Positions 8,242 to 17,727 of a stretch of DNA of 64,000 nt are shown here, piece after piece. Both the position numbers and the translations under genes were made by a program. How positions within the stretch are numbered: the stretch's first letter is position 1; every line of letters begins with the position of its first letter. The DNA comes from JBCBEX01 sp038528235. GTDB taxonomy: Bacteria; Bacteroidota; Rhodothermia; Rhodothermales; Rubricoccaceae. The stretch spans positions 62,001 through 126,000 of the forward strand of contig JBCBEX010000002.1 of NCBI GenBank assembly GCA_038528235.1. The letters run 5' to 3'. The notes below the pieces were generated by a model. That model had not been told where the DNA came from, searched no databases, and saw only the letters and a program-made list of their open reading frames with translations.

Positions 8242-9269
8242 CGCGCCCCACCCCGCCGGTGCGCCGCCTCGACCCAACCGCCGCGCACCGCCCCGACCTG
8301 ACCGACGTGTCGCCTGACGAACAGGCTGCGCTGGACCGTACCTGGGATCTCCTCGATAGGGCCCCCAGCGGTACGTCCTCCGCGGACACAGACGCGGCAT
8401 GGAACGCGCTGGCCGGGCGCCTCGCGCTGCCCTGCGACACCGCCGTCCAGCCCGCTCCGGCTCGACGGTCCATCCCGTCCACACGCCGCCGCCGTGCGCG
8501 TTGGCCTGTGGCGCTTGGCGTTCCAGCCGTGGCCCTGCTCGCGGTGCTCGCGCTCGTATGGCCCCGCCCCGTCACGCATGTGGCGCCTTTCGGCGCTCAG
8601 CACACCGTCACGCTGCCTGACGGCTCGACGGTGCATCTCAACAGCGGCGCTCAGGTGACGCACACCCGCGGCTTCGACCGCCTGCCCTTCCTGGCGGCTC
8701 CGACCCGCACCGTCCAACTCCGGGGCGAGGCCTTCTTCGACGTGGTGGACGCCGCGACTGCCGACGGGCGTCCCTTCGTCGTGGAGACGTTCAACGCTCG
8801 GGTCGAGGTCGTAGGTACGCAGTTCAACGTGCGCGCCTGGCCCACCGAGGCGAACGCACAGACCACGGTAACGGTCGAGGAGGGCGTTGTGAACGTGGCT
8901 CCGACCTCGCCGGACCCTGAAGCTGCCCCCTCCGACGGCATCCGGTTGACCGTGGGCGACGAAGCGATGGTAGGTCGCGGCAGTGCCGTCGTGCAGACCG
9001 AGGCGGCTTCGGTGGAACAGGCGACGGCCTGGCGCCGCGCTGGCCTGGCTTTCCGAGGCGTCCCCCTCACCGCCGTCGCGTCCGAGCTAGAACGGCGCTA
9101 CGCGACCGTGCTCCGCCTCGACACGAATGTGGCCACGGAGACGCCGCTGTTCTACTACCAGCCCGCGCCCGGCTCGCTTACGGCCGTGCTCGACGACCTG
9201 GGTCGCGCACGCGGCTTCCAGTACCGCGCCACGAGCGACGGCTACCACCTCTTCGCCGCCACCGACTGA
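8238..9269 (+). CDS. FecR-family anti-sigma factor
   Basis: A 343-residue membrane-spanning anti-sigma/sensor. The cytoplasmic N-terminus (about 1-85) should bind the sigma factor, a transmembrane helix lies at about 90-108, and the periplasmic FecR domain starts with TVTLPDGSTVHLNSGAQV and continues with RTVQLRGEAFFDV and FVVETFNARVEVVGTQFNV. The C-terminus (FRGVPLTAVASELERRY) is a secretin/TonB short N-terminal-like fold common in Bacteroidota FecR. ATG 8238 overlaps the sigma stop by 4 bases. It probably relays occupancy of the downstream receptor. Confidence 0.9.
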   Translation: MTRPTPPVRRLDPTAAHRPDLTDVSPDEQAALDRTWDLLDRAPSGTSSADTDAAWNALAGRLALPCDTAVQPAPARRSIPSTRRRRARWPVALGVPAVALLAVLALVWPRPVTHVAPFGAQHTVTLPDGSTVHLNSGAQVTHTRGFDRLPFLAAPTRTVQLRGEAFFDVVDAATADGRPFVVETFNARVEVVGTQFNVRAWPTEANAQTTVTVEEGVVNVAPTSPDPEAAPSDGIRLTVGDEAMVGRGSAVVQTEAASVEQATAWRRAGLAFRGVPLTAVASELERRYATVLRLDTNVATETPLFYYQPAPGSLTAVLDDLGRARGFQYRATSDGYHLFAATD

Positions 9270-9383
9270 TGGGCGACGGGCCGTTCTTCTCAGGGGCGGA
9301 GGCCGCCCTCTGGGGGAACGCCTGATTGAAGGCAGCCGTCTCCCCTGCCTATCCTGGGAGTCCACCTCTCTAACGCCGTTCCC

Positions 9384-12212
9384 ATGCGCTATCGCACCCC
9401 CACACACTCCCCGGTGGTTGGCTCCGCCTGGTCCCTGTGGTGCTGTGCGGTGTCGGTGTTCCTGATGGCGCTCTCCAGTCCTGCGTATGCCCAGGACGCT
9501 GACGCAGAGCCCCGTTACACCCTGATGCTCCGCGGCGTCCCCGCCAACGAGGCGCTTGAGGTGCTGGTCGAGGAAACGGGGCTCAGCCTGCTCTACGAAA
9601 GCGGCCTGGTCCCCTCTGATCCAGTCTTCTGCGCGATGCGCAGCCAGCCCGCCGAGACGATGCTGCGCTGCATCGTGGACGCGATGGACATCGACTTCTA
9701 CCGCCTCAGTTCGGGCACCTACGTGCTCACGCAGCGCGTGGAAGCGGCGACCCGCTACGGAGCCTTCGCCGGTGAAGTCGTCGATGCCGAGACGGGCGCG
9801 CCGCTTCCCTATGCCACAGTGCTTCTCGCCGATGCCACAGGCACCGCGACCGATGCGGATGGACGCTTTGCGCTCGCCTCGCTGGTGGCCGGTCCCTACC
9901 GCGTCGCCGCCTCCTATGTTGGTTACGAGGCCATCGAAGACAGCGTGCTGGTGGAGCCAGGCACCCAGGTCCGCCGTCGCCTCGCGCTTCGCCGGACGAC
10001 GGCGCAGGCTGCCCCGGTGGTGGTAAACGGCCTCCAACAGCGTCTCCCGTCATCGCTGCTCGGCAGCGGCGAGGTTGCCCTGAGCGACGCGCCGGACGCG
10101 CCTCCAGCCGAGGACCCGCTCACCCAGGCCGCCTCCGTGCTCGGCGTGACGCAATCGCCTGCCTTCGCCGATCTGCACATCCAGGGCGGCGAAGCGGGCG
10201 AGCATCAGATTCTCCTTGACGGCATCCCTGTCTTCCGCCCGATCGCGCTCGGGCGCATGCTAGGCGCCTTCAGCCCGCTTGCCCTCGGGCGTCTGAGCGT
10301 GCAGAAGGCGGGGTTCGGCGCTTCGCATGGCAGCTACACGGCCGGCGTCATCCAGGCCGAGCATGCCCTGGGCATGAACGCAGGCCCCGGTCTGGACGCG
10401 GCGCTTCTCACCGACCAACTCAGCACGAGCGCCCGGCTCGATGCCCCGGTGCGGATCGGCAAGGCGACCGGTCGCGCGATGGTGGCGGCCCGGACGAGCC
10501 TCTGGGACGTCTTCCGCGACCCGATGCTCGACCAGACGCTACGCGACTGGAACGTCATCGACCCCGTCTTCACGCGCGACCTCCTCGGCGGCGTCGCGCC
10601 GGTCAGCGGTTACGAGGCCCACCGCCACGGCTCCGACCTCCGCTTCAGCGACCTCCACGCGGCGGGCCGCCTACGCGTCTCGCCGTTTACGACGCTCCAT
10701 GCCACGGGCTACATCGGCCAGAGCGAGATCGGCACCGAACTGTTCGCGGGCAACTTCGCCGGAGAGGCTGGCGGCGACGACCCGCTGCTCATGCTCACGC
10801 GCGACCGCTACCGCTGGACTAACGCGGGCGGGCGACTGCGGGCGACGGCGCTGCTCGGTGCTCGCACCGCTCTCGACGTGGGCGTGCGCGTCAGTGTGCA
10901 CGACCTCCACCACGCCTACGCAATGGGCGCGGCCACCCTTCCCGAGGTCGAGGACACGCCGACGGCCGAGTCCCGGCTCCGCGACCAGCTCAACGCAACC
11001 GAGACAGCCGACGACGACAACCTCGTGAACGAGTGGGCAGGCGAGGCACGAGCCACGTACAGCCTTACCCCGGCCCACCTCCTCGAAGGCGGCCTGGAGG
11101 TGGCTCGGATCGCCCACCGCTTCCGGCTAGGGGGCGGCAACGGCCTGGGCCTGAACCCGCTAAGCCTGGATGACGCGCAGTGGCGTATCGCCGGGTTCGC
11201 CACGCACCACTGGACCCTTGGCGTGCGGACGGTGATCGAGCCCGGCCTCCGCGTGACCTACGTCCCAGATCGCCAGACGGCGTATGCCGAACCGCGTCTG
11301 AGCATCCGCCACGACTTCGCAGAGGGACCGATCACTGCGGTTCGCCTCGCGGGCGGCCTCTACCGGCAGTTCGTGGGGCAGTACGACCTGAGCAACCTCG
11401 GTCCGAGCGCGCTGGCCCCCTCTGTACGTTTCTGGATCCCCGTAGGCCGCGGCATCGCCCCCCCGCGCACCTACCAGGCCGCCCTCGATGTGCTCGCCAC
11501 GCCGCATCCAGCGTGGACCCTACAGGCCGAGGGCTATGCTAAGTGGCAACCCCTCCTCCACGCCCTCGACTACGATGCGCTCGTGCAGCACGCCGCTGAA
11601 GACACCGCGATGGAGACAATGACGCAGGCCGACCTGCTCGAAGAGGGCGAGGGCTATGCCTACGGTGTTGCTGTGCGCCTGACGCATGCGCACGACCGCG
11701 GCACGACCTCGGTGAGCTACGGCTATGATGTCGCTCAGCGCCGCCTGCCCAGCCGCTTCGACGGGCGCTATGTGCAGGCCCCCTGGAACGAGCCGCACCG
11801 CCTGACCGCCCGCGCAGACCTCCGCGTGGCAGGCCCCTGGCAGGCGCACGGGCGCTGGCGGACCGTGCTCGGCCGCGCATGGGGCTACCGCCAAGCCTAC
11901 TACGACTTCTTCGAGGACGCCCCGCTCGGGACCTTTGCCTTCGACACCCCGTCAGACGACACGGTCCCCGCGCACCACGAACTCGACCTCGGCGTTAGCT
12001 TCACGCACGCCTTCGGCGCCGTCCGGCTCGGCACCCCGACGATCGCCGCCCGCGTGGACGTACTCAACGTGCTCGACCGCGACAACGTCCTCGACTGGAG
12101 CCTCCAAGGCTCCGAGGCGGCAGCGGGAACCTCCAACGGTACTTCCTACGTGCCATTGACCCGGTACCTCCCCGGCCGCAGCGTACGCCTGAGCCTCCAG
12201 CTCCGCCTCTAG
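9384..12212 (+). CDS. TonB-dependent receptor with STN signalling domain
   Basis: A 942-residue outer-membrane receptor. Order: signal peptide to about residue 36 (ending SPAYAQ), STN domain at about 48-118 (YTLMLRGVPANEALEVLVEE), a carboxypeptidase-regulatory-like beta domain at about 128-205 (GEVVDAETGAPLPYATVLL), a plug (QGGEAGEHQILLDGIPVFRP), then a beta-barrel whose last residues are SVRLSLQLRL. The STN domain marks it as a transducer that signals to FecR. The ligand is not evident; iron-siderophore or carbohydrate are both possible. It follows fecR by 114 bp. Confidence 0.9.
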   Translation: MRYRTPTHSPVVGSAWSLWCCAVSVFLMALSSPAYAQDADAEPRYTLMLRGVPANEALEVLVEETGLSLLYESGLVPSDPVFCAMRSQPAETMLRCIVDAMDIDFYRLSSGTYVLTQRVEAATRYGAFAGEVVDAETGAPLPYATVLLADATGTATDADGRFALASLVAGPYRVAASYVGYEAIEDSVLVEPGTQVRRRLALRRTTAQAAPVVVNGLQQRLPSSLLGSGEVALSDAPDAPPAEDPLTQAASVLGVTQSPAFADLHIQGGEAGEHQILLDGIPVFRPIALGRMLGAFSPLALGRLSVQKAGFGASHGSYTAGVIQAEHALGMNAGPGLDAALLTDQLSTSARLDAPVRIGKATGRAMVAARTSLWDVFRDPMLDQTLRDWNVIDPVFTRDLLGGVAPVSGYEAHRHGSDLRFSDLHAAGRLRVSPFTTLHATGYIGQSEIGTELFAGNFAGEAGGDDPLLMLTRDRYRWTNAGGRLRATALLGARTALDVGVRVSVHDLHHAYAMGAATLPEVEDTPTAESRLRDQLNATETADDDNLVNEWAGEARATYSLTPAHLLEGGLEVARIAHRFRLGGGNGLGLNPLSLDDAQWRIAGFATHHWTLGVRTVIEPGLRVTYVPDRQTAYAEPRLSIRHDFAEGPITAVRLAGGLYRQFVGQYDLSNLGPSALAPSVRFWIPVGRGIAPPRTYQAALDVLATPHPAWTLQAEGYAKWQPLLHALDYDALVQHAAEDTAMETMTQADLLEEGEGYAYGVAVRLTHAHDRGTTSVSYGYDVAQRRLPSRFDGRYVQAPWNEPHRLTARADLRVAGPWQAHGRWRTVLGRAWGYRQAYYDFFEDAPLGTFAFDTPSDDTVPAHHELDLGVSFTHAFGAVRLGTPTIAARVDVLNVLDRDNVLDWSLQGSEAAAGTSNGTSYVPLTRYLPGRSVRLSLQLRL

Positions 12213-12314
12213 CACCTCTCCCCCGTTCCCTGCTCCTCACGGGAATCTAGCCGTCTATCGGTTTCGAATCTGGCGCGCAGGGCGTATCCTCTGCGCTTCT
12301 CCCACGCCTCGGCG

Positions 12315-12322
12315 TACCTTTG
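12315..12322 (+). promoter_or_regulatory. possible Bacteroidota-type -7 box before FAS1 gene
   Basis: TACCTTTG matches the TAnnTTTG element recognised by the Bacteroidota primary sigma factor and lies 67 bp before the FAS1 start codon. No matching -33 TTG was clear, so this is a half-site match only. Confidence 0.3.
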
Positions 12323-12388
12323 GTGTTGCGACCTCCCCTCTTGCTCCTCTGCACACCAGTCTCTTTCTGACCACCCACACTTCCTGCC

Positions 12389-14155
12389 ATGCTGACTCGC
12401 CTCACCTCCCTGTTTCTCCTCCTCGCTCTAGCTGTTGCTTGGGTCGGGTGCGACGGTACCGATGAAGAAGTCGAGCCTGCCGACATCCAGCCCCTCGGCC
12501 AGTTCATTGCCGAGAGCGTCCGTCTGAACACGCTGGAAGCCGCGCTGCGCACGGCTGGCCTGCTCAACGACGACAACTCGACGCCGCTGAACAACGTCAC
12601 GATCTTCGCGCCTGAGGACGCGGCGTTCGCCTCGCTGAATGCCCTCACGGCTGCCGGCGACGGAGGCTTCGTGGATGCCCTCCTCGCTGACGAGGCCGCC
12701 CTCACGTCCATCCTGCAGTACCACGTCGTCGAGGGTCGCATCCTCAGCAGCGACCTCCAAGACGGCCAGACCGTGACAACGCTGGCCGGTGAGCAGCTCA
12801 CCATTCGCGAGGTCAACGGCTCCTTCTTCGTGGACGGCGCGCCCATCACGCTCCCCGATGCAGAGCTTCCCGACGCCGTCGTGCACCGCATTGGCAAGGT
12901 GCTCACCGGCTCGCTCAACGTCGTCGAGTTCGCGCTGCTCAGCCCGAACTTCTCCACGCTTGTCACCGCCCTCGCCAACACCGGCGAGTCGGACGACGCG
13001 GGCGATGACGACCTTGTGACGACGCTATCTGGCGCTGGCCCCTTCACGGTCTTCGCGCCGTCGAATGCGGCCTTTGGCACGCTGCCCTTCGCCACGGACT
13101 CGCTCCTCGTGGACGCTCGTCGCCCAACGCTGTCGAACGTTCTCACGTACCATGTTGTCCCGGGCGTTGTCTTCTCGGACGAGCTTCCTGAGACGGCCAA
13201 CACCGTGCGTGGGGTCGAGGTCACCTTCGACGGAGCTACCGTGGACGAGATCGCCATCTCTGCGACTGACTTCCGGCTCTCCAACGGTATCCTCCACGTT
13301 ATTGACGGCGTTCTCCTGGGTGGCACGACCATCGCCCAGCAGGCAGAGATCAACCCGACGCTTGCGCCACTAGGCAACGCTCTTATTGAGGCTGGCCTGT
13401 TCGAGACGTTCAACGGCACTGACCAGTTCACAGTGTTTGCCCCCGCGAACACAGCGTTCGTGGACACCGAGAACGGCGATGCCGAGCGCGTGCAGATCGC
13501 CGATGCTTCTGAGGCGGGTTTGCTCGGCCCGATTCTCCAGTACCACGTGGTGGAGGGTCGCGTTTTCTCGCGCGATCTCTCCAATGGTCAGATGGTAACT
13601 ACGCTGACAGGTGAGACAGCTGAGATTACGATCGAGGCGGGCACTGTTAACATCAACGGAGCCTCGGTGACCGCACCCAACCTCCGTGCGTCCAACGGCG
13701 TAGTCCACGTCATTGACGAGGTACTGCTCAGCCAGCTGAACGTCGTGGAGCGGGCTATTGTGACTCCGGGCCTGGATGCCCTCGTCAGTGCCGTTGTGGA
13801 TGCCGGGCTTGCTGACGCGCTGGCCAACACGCCGGGCATCACGGTCTTCGCTCCCGACGACGCAGCCTTTGATGGCGGCGGAGCTACCAGCGACGTCCTG
13901 CTCTACCACGTCGCCCCTGCGCAGGGAGACGGCAGCCCGATCTTCTCTTCGGAGATTACAGACGGCCTTACATCACCCACCCTCCTTGATGGGCAGTCGC
14001 TCACCTTCACGTTCGGAGAGGTAGCGGGCAATATGGTCATCTTGATCAACGCCGACGGCGACGACGAAGACGACGATGACCCACGGGTTCTCATCGCAGA
14101 TGTGGAAACGTCCAACGGTGTGGTCCACGTCATCAATCAGGTACTGATGCCGTGA
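12389..14155 (+). CDS. FAS1 (fasciclin) lipoprotein, four domains
   Basis: A 588-residue lipoprotein. The signal peptide ends in the lipobox WVGC, giving a lipidated Cys near residue 21. Four tandem FAS1 domains follow, each with the H1 motif (TIFAPEDAAF, TVFAPSNAAF, TVFAPANTAF, TVFAPDDAAF) and the YHV motif (LQYHVVEG, LTYHVVPG, LQYHVVEG, LLYHVAPA). FAS1 proteins mediate cell-surface adhesion or binding of polymers. The C-terminus ends HVINQVLMP. A strong terminator follows at 14181, separating it from a second FAS1 gene, which is probably a paralogue. Confidence 0.92.
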   Translation: MLTRLTSLFLLLALAVAWVGCDGTDEEVEPADIQPLGQFIAESVRLNTLEAALRTAGLLNDDNSTPLNNVTIFAPEDAAFASLNALTAAGDGGFVDALLADEAALTSILQYHVVEGRILSSDLQDGQTVTTLAGEQLTIREVNGSFFVDGAPITLPDAELPDAVVHRIGKVLTGSLNVVEFALLSPNFSTLVTALANTGESDDAGDDDLVTTLSGAGPFTVFAPSNAAFGTLPFATDSLLVDARRPTLSNVLTYHVVPGVVFSDELPETANTVRGVEVTFDGATVDEIAISATDFRLSNGILHVIDGVLLGGTTIAQQAEINPTLAPLGNALIEAGLFETFNGTDQFTVFAPANTAFVDTENGDAERVQIADASEAGLLGPILQYHVVEGRVFSRDLSNGQMVTTLTGETAEITIEAGTVNINGASVTAPNLRASNGVVHVIDEVLLSQLNVVERAIVTPGLDALVSAVVDAGLADALANTPGITVFAPDDAAFDGGGATSDVLLYHVAPAQGDGSPIFSSEITDGLTSPTLLDGQSLTFTFGEVAGNMVILINADGDDEDDDDPRVLIADVETSNGVVHVINQVLMP

Positions 14156-14180
14156 CGTGAGTCCAGCTCTCAGCTCGGTC

Positions 14181-14215
14181 AAGCGGGGTGTCCACACGGG
14201 CACCCCGCTTTTTTT
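14181..14215 (+). terminator. intrinsic terminator after four-domain FAS1 gene
   Basis: A 13-bp stem (AAGCGGGGTGTCC pairing with GGGCACCCCGCTT, one G-U) with a 4-base loop, followed by a run of T on the plus strand. It starts 26 bp after the FAS1 stop. Confidence 0.9.
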
Positions 14216-14331
14216 ACGGCGATGTGGTACCGTTTCCACCTGCACTTTTTCCGGCGCGGAGTGTGGGAGTTCGAGCCGCCGCTGTACCTTGCACCGATTG
14301 CTCGTCTCGCCTCTCTAGCCCCTCGGTATTC

Positions 14332-15273
14332 ATGTCGCGGCTGTTGCTCCTCGCTCTTGCTCTCTCCCTCATCGGCTTCGTCGGCTGTGATACCGAGGAC
14401 GAGGACCCGGCCCCGCAGGCGCAGACGAACCTCGCCGATATGCTGACGGTGAACTCCGCATTTTCTACGCTTGAAGCGGCACTCGGCGCGGCTGGCCTGA
14501 CCGACGCGCTCCAGGCCGACGGCGAGTTCACTCTCTTCGCACCCGACAACGACGCCTTTTCAGCGCTGAACCGGGCTACCTCGGCCCCGCCTTCCGAGAC
14601 GGTACCGCTCAACGGCTTGGTGAGCACGCTTCTGCTTCCAGCCAACGTGGATACCCTCGCGTCGGTCCTCACCTACCACGTGGTGCCCAGCCGGGTTGAG
14701 GCCGCCGACCTGAGCGACGGCCAGACTCTGAACACGCTCGAAGGGAAGACGCTCACCGTGCGCCGCGTAGGCAGCGACTTCTTCGTCGAGGGCGCACGTA
14801 TCACAGACACGGACGCGCCTGCGACGAATGGTATCCTACACCGGATCGAGAGCGTCCTCCCCGGGGCTGTTGACCTCGTAGGCTTTGCGAGCCTCTCGCC
14901 CGAGCTCAGCACGCTCGCCACGGCTCTTGACGATGCGGGCCTTGTCGATGACCTCCAGGCAGCCGGGCCGTTCACGGTCTTCGCGCCCACCAACGCCGCC
15001 TTCGACGCGCTGGACGCGGTCCCCGAAGGTGACGCCCTCGCGTCGGTGCTGACCTACCACGTGGTCCCCAGCGCAGTGTATGCCTCCGCGCTGCAGGACG
15101 GCGGCACAGTCATGACGCTCCAGGGGCAGTCTCTCACCTTCACCTTCGAAACGGACGAGGAGACCGGCGACGTGAGCGTGTTTGTCAACGATGTCCCCAT
15201 CCTCGCCACCGACTTTGCTGCCGACAACGGCATCGTCCACGTGATCGGCGGCGTGCTCCTTCCTGCTGAATAA
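14332..15273 (+). CDS. FAS1 (fasciclin) lipoprotein, two domains
   Basis: A 313-residue lipoprotein with signal MSRLLLLALALSLIGFVGC (lipobox FVGC). Two FAS1 domains carry TLFAPDNDAF and TVFAPTNAAF plus two LTYHVVPS motifs. It closely follows the four-domain FAS1 gene but sits behind its terminator; TACCTTG about 45 bp upstream of the start resembles a Bacteroidota -7 box. The frame is open to 14188, but that part overlaps the terminator. Role: surface adhesion or matrix binding by family analogy. Confidence 0.9.
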   Translation: MSRLLLLALALSLIGFVGCDTEDEDPAPQAQTNLADMLTVNSAFSTLEAALGAAGLTDALQADGEFTLFAPDNDAFSALNRATSAPPSETVPLNGLVSTLLLPANVDTLASVLTYHVVPSRVEAADLSDGQTLNTLEGKTLTVRRVGSDFFVEGARITDTDAPATNGILHRIESVLPGAVDLVGFASLSPELSTLATALDDAGLVDDLQAAGPFTVFAPTNAAFDALDAVPEGDALASVLTYHVVPSAVYASALQDGGTVMTLQGQSLTFTFETDEETGDVSVFVNDVPILATDFAADNGIVHVIGGVLLPAE

Positions 15274-15311
15274 GCACGCGCCGCACGCACCGATTGCCCG
15301 AGGGGCCGCGC

Positions 15312-16322
15312 ATGCTGAACTACATCTGGGTCGGGCTGATCGTCACGAGCTTCGCGTTCGCGCTCACGTCGGACGTGACGGACTTCACGCGCGACACCTA
15401 CCGCAACGGCACCCCGCTGCCCGTCGCGCTGGAGTTCGACGCGGCCTACGACTCGGAGGCCCGCCGACAACCCGCTAGGGTACGCATTGATGGGGAGACC
15501 TACGGCGCGTTCTTCAACACCGATGCGCGCCCTGCCGACGCCTACGACGCCACGCTCATCCGCACCGCCGAGGGCGTCCAGCTTCGCCTCGACGCCGACG
15601 CCGACCTCCCGCACCCGCTCGGCACGATCCGCGACGTCACCAACCCACGCACGGGGCAGCTGCAAGGCGTCCTGAGCGCCCTCGCTGCCGACTCGGCGGG
15701 CATCGCCGCCACGACCACGGTACGCTTTGAGCCGGTGCGCTTCGTCAAGATGAACGCGATCAGCCAGGCCGCCCTCGACTTTGCGGAGACGGCGGCGAGC
15801 ATCGCGCTCGGTCTGATCGGCGTGCTGGCGCTGTTTCTCGGACTCCTGCGCATCGCCGAGGCCGCGGGTGTGATCCAGGCCATCGGGCGCGTCGTGGAGC
15901 CGGTGCTGCGCCCGCTCTTCCCCGAGATCCCAAAGGGCCACCCTGCCTTCTCGATGATCGTGCTCAACCTCTCAGCGAACGTCTTCGGCCTCGGCAACGC
16001 GGCCACGCCGTTCGGCATCAAGGCGATGGAAGAGTTGCAGACGCTCAACCCGACGGAGGACACCGCCACCAACCCGATGGTGATGCTCCTGGCGATGAAC
16101 ACGGCGAGCGTGCAACTCGTCCCGCCGGTGCTGCTGCTCGCGCTGATGGGCCTGCAGATCAACCAGCTCATTTTCGCCATCATCCTCGCGACGGGCATCT
16201 CGCTCGTGGTGGCGATCACGGCGGCGAAGCTGTTTTCGCGGCTTCCTGTGTTCCGCGCCTCCGACCCAAACCGGCTGGATGCAACCAGGCCGGACACGCC
16301 CACTTCGCCGTCGGAGGGCTAG
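15312..16322 (+). CDS. spmA: SpmA-like nucleoside-recognition membrane protein
   Basis: A 336-residue membrane protein. After a first helix (YIWVGLIVTSFAFAL) comes an insert of about 130 residues absent from Bacillus SpmA (about 196 residues), then the conserved Gate domain: FVKMNAISQAALDFAETA, PVLRPLFPEIPKGHPAFS, LNLSANVFGLGNAATPFGIKA and NTASVQLVPPVLLLAL. SpmA/SpmB act in spore-core dehydration in Bacillus; in non-sporulating bacteria their role is unknown, perhaps as a paired transporter. ATG 15312 is chosen over TTG 15294. It abuts spmB with no gap. Confidence 0.85.
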   Translation: MLNYIWVGLIVTSFAFALTSDVTDFTRDTYRNGTPLPVALEFDAAYDSEARRQPARVRIDGETYGAFFNTDARPADAYDATLIRTAEGVQLRLDADADLPHPLGTIRDVTNPRTGQLQGVLSALAADSAGIAATTTVRFEPVRFVKMNAISQAALDFAETAASIALGLIGVLALFLGLLRIAEAAGVIQAIGRVVEPVLRPLFPEIPKGHPAFSMIVLNLSANVFGLGNAATPFGIKAMEELQTLNPTEDTATNPMVMLLAMNTASVQLVPPVLLLALMGLQINQLIFAIILATGISLVVAITAAKLFSRLPVFRASDPNRLDATRPDTPTSPSEG

Positions 16323-16865
16323 ATGGAGACGTTCCGCGAGATCATCAGCTTCGCCTCGGCCTTCGTGCTGCCGGCCATCCTCGTGGGCTTCCCGCTCTAC
16401 GGGCTCTACAAGCGCGTGCCTGTCTACGAGACATTCGTGGACGGTGCCAAGGAGGGCTTTAACGTGGCCGTGCGAATCATCCCCTACCTCGTCGCGATTC
16501 TGTTTGCCATCGCCATGTTCCGGGCGTCGGGCGCGATGGACTTCCTGATCGCGGGGCTGCGCCCACTGCTCGGTGCCATCAGCATCCCTGCGGAGGTGCT
16601 CCCGATGGCGATCCTCCGGCCGCTCACAGGCTCCGGCTCGGCCGCCATCGTGGTGGACATGATCAATGTCTACGGCGAGGACTCCATCCTTGTGAAGATG
16701 GCCGCCACGATGTTCGGCTCGACGGAGACGACGTTCTACGTGATCGCGGTCTACTTCGGCGCCGTCGGCGTCAAGAAGACACGCCATGCGGTCGCCGCGG
16801 GTCTCTTGGCTGACCTCGTGGGGCTCATCTCTGCGGTCTATATCGTGCGCTGGCTCTTTGGATAA
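16323..16865 (+). CDS. spmB: SpmB-like nucleoside-recognition membrane protein
   Basis: A 180-residue partner of SpmA, starting at the base after the SpmA stop. Family signatures: ILVGFPLYGLYKRVPVYETF, VDGAKEGFNVAVRIIPYLVA, LRPLTGSGSAA and a DSILVKMAATMFGSTETT segment, with several membrane helices. Length equals that of Bacillus SpmB (about 178). The tight junction implies translation coupling and a two-subunit complex. Function outside sporulation is not known. Confidence 0.88.
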   Translation: METFREIISFASAFVLPAILVGFPLYGLYKRVPVYETFVDGAKEGFNVAVRIIPYLVAILFAIAMFRASGAMDFLIAGLRPLLGAISIPAEVLPMAILRPLTGSGSAAIVVDMINVYGEDSILVKMAATMFGSTETTFYVIAVYFGAVGVKKTRHAVAAGLLADLVGLISAVYIVRWLFG

Positions 16866-16959
16866 CGACACGCGGGTCAGCCACGACCGAGGTTAGATTC
16901 GCGTGAGGTTAGCCGGGGCGTGCGTCGCGTATTTTGGCAGTAGACCCACTGCCCCACCG

Positions 16960-17607
16960 ATGCTGACCCGCCGTTCCCGTTCTGCCCGCGCTCTCCCGTC
17001 GAGCAACGAGGAGTGGCTCGCGGCCCTGGACGACGACCGCCGTCGTGATGCCGCGCTCGCGGCGCTGCGCCCCGTTCTCGTCCGGGGCCTCCGTGCGGCG
17101 CTCGCCCGCCGCGTCCCGGCGCAGGCACACGCGCTCGCCGAGGACTTCGCGCAGGAAGCGCTGCTGCAGATCCTCGACAAGCGCGACACGTTTCGCGGCG
17201 ACGCCCGCTTCACAACCTGGGCGCAGAAGATCGCCGTCCGACTCGCGCTCTCCGAACTGCGGCGCAAGCGATGGGAGAACGTCTCGTTCGAGGACCTGCT
17301 CCCCGACGGCAGCCGCGCCGACGACCGCCTCGGCGCCTTCGCCGACGACGCGCCCGACCCCGAACGCTCGACTGAGCAGCAGCAGCTCGTGGACGCCGTC
17401 GTCGCGGCCATCGACGAGACGCTGACGGAGCGGCAACGGACGGCGATGCAGTTGCTCGTCTTCCACGGCGTCCCGATGGATGTGGCTGCCGAACGACTCG
17501 GCACCAACCGGAACGCGCTCTACAAGCTGGTGCACGACGCCCGCAAGAAGCTGCGCATCGAGTTGGCGGCTCGGGGGATTCCGCTCGAAGAGCTCGGCGA
17601 CCTGTAG
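16960..17607 (+). CDS. sigma-70 family RNA polymerase sigma factor
   Basis: A 215-residue ECF-like sigma factor. Region 2 covers LAEDFAQEALLQILDKRDTF and GDARFTTWAQKIAVRLALSE; region 4 covers LTERQRTAMQLLVFHGVPMD and AAERLGTNRNALYKLVHDAR. ATG 16960 follows a TATTTTG box by about 22 bp; the frame is open to 16903 but the extension is not conserved. A 76-residue zinc-finger-like protein follows at 17728 and may be its anti-sigma factor. Confidence 0.85.
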   Translation: MLTRRSRSARALPSSNEEWLAALDDDRRRDAALAALRPVLVRGLRAALARRVPAQAHALAEDFAQEALLQILDKRDTFRGDARFTTWAQKIAVRLALSELRRKRWENVSFEDLLPDGSRADDRLGAFADDAPDPERSTEQQQLVDAVVAAIDETLTERQRTAMQLLVFHGVPMDVAAERLGTNRNALYKLVHDARKKLRIELAARGIPLEELGDL

Positions 17608-17727
17608 CGCGGGGCGTACCTTGGAATCGCCCAATTCGTTCGGGGCGCCCATTTTTTCTGGGGCGTAAGACCCGGCGGCCTCGTGCCGTCTGACGGTCCT
17701 TCCATCCCAGCCGTCGCGCCTATCGTG

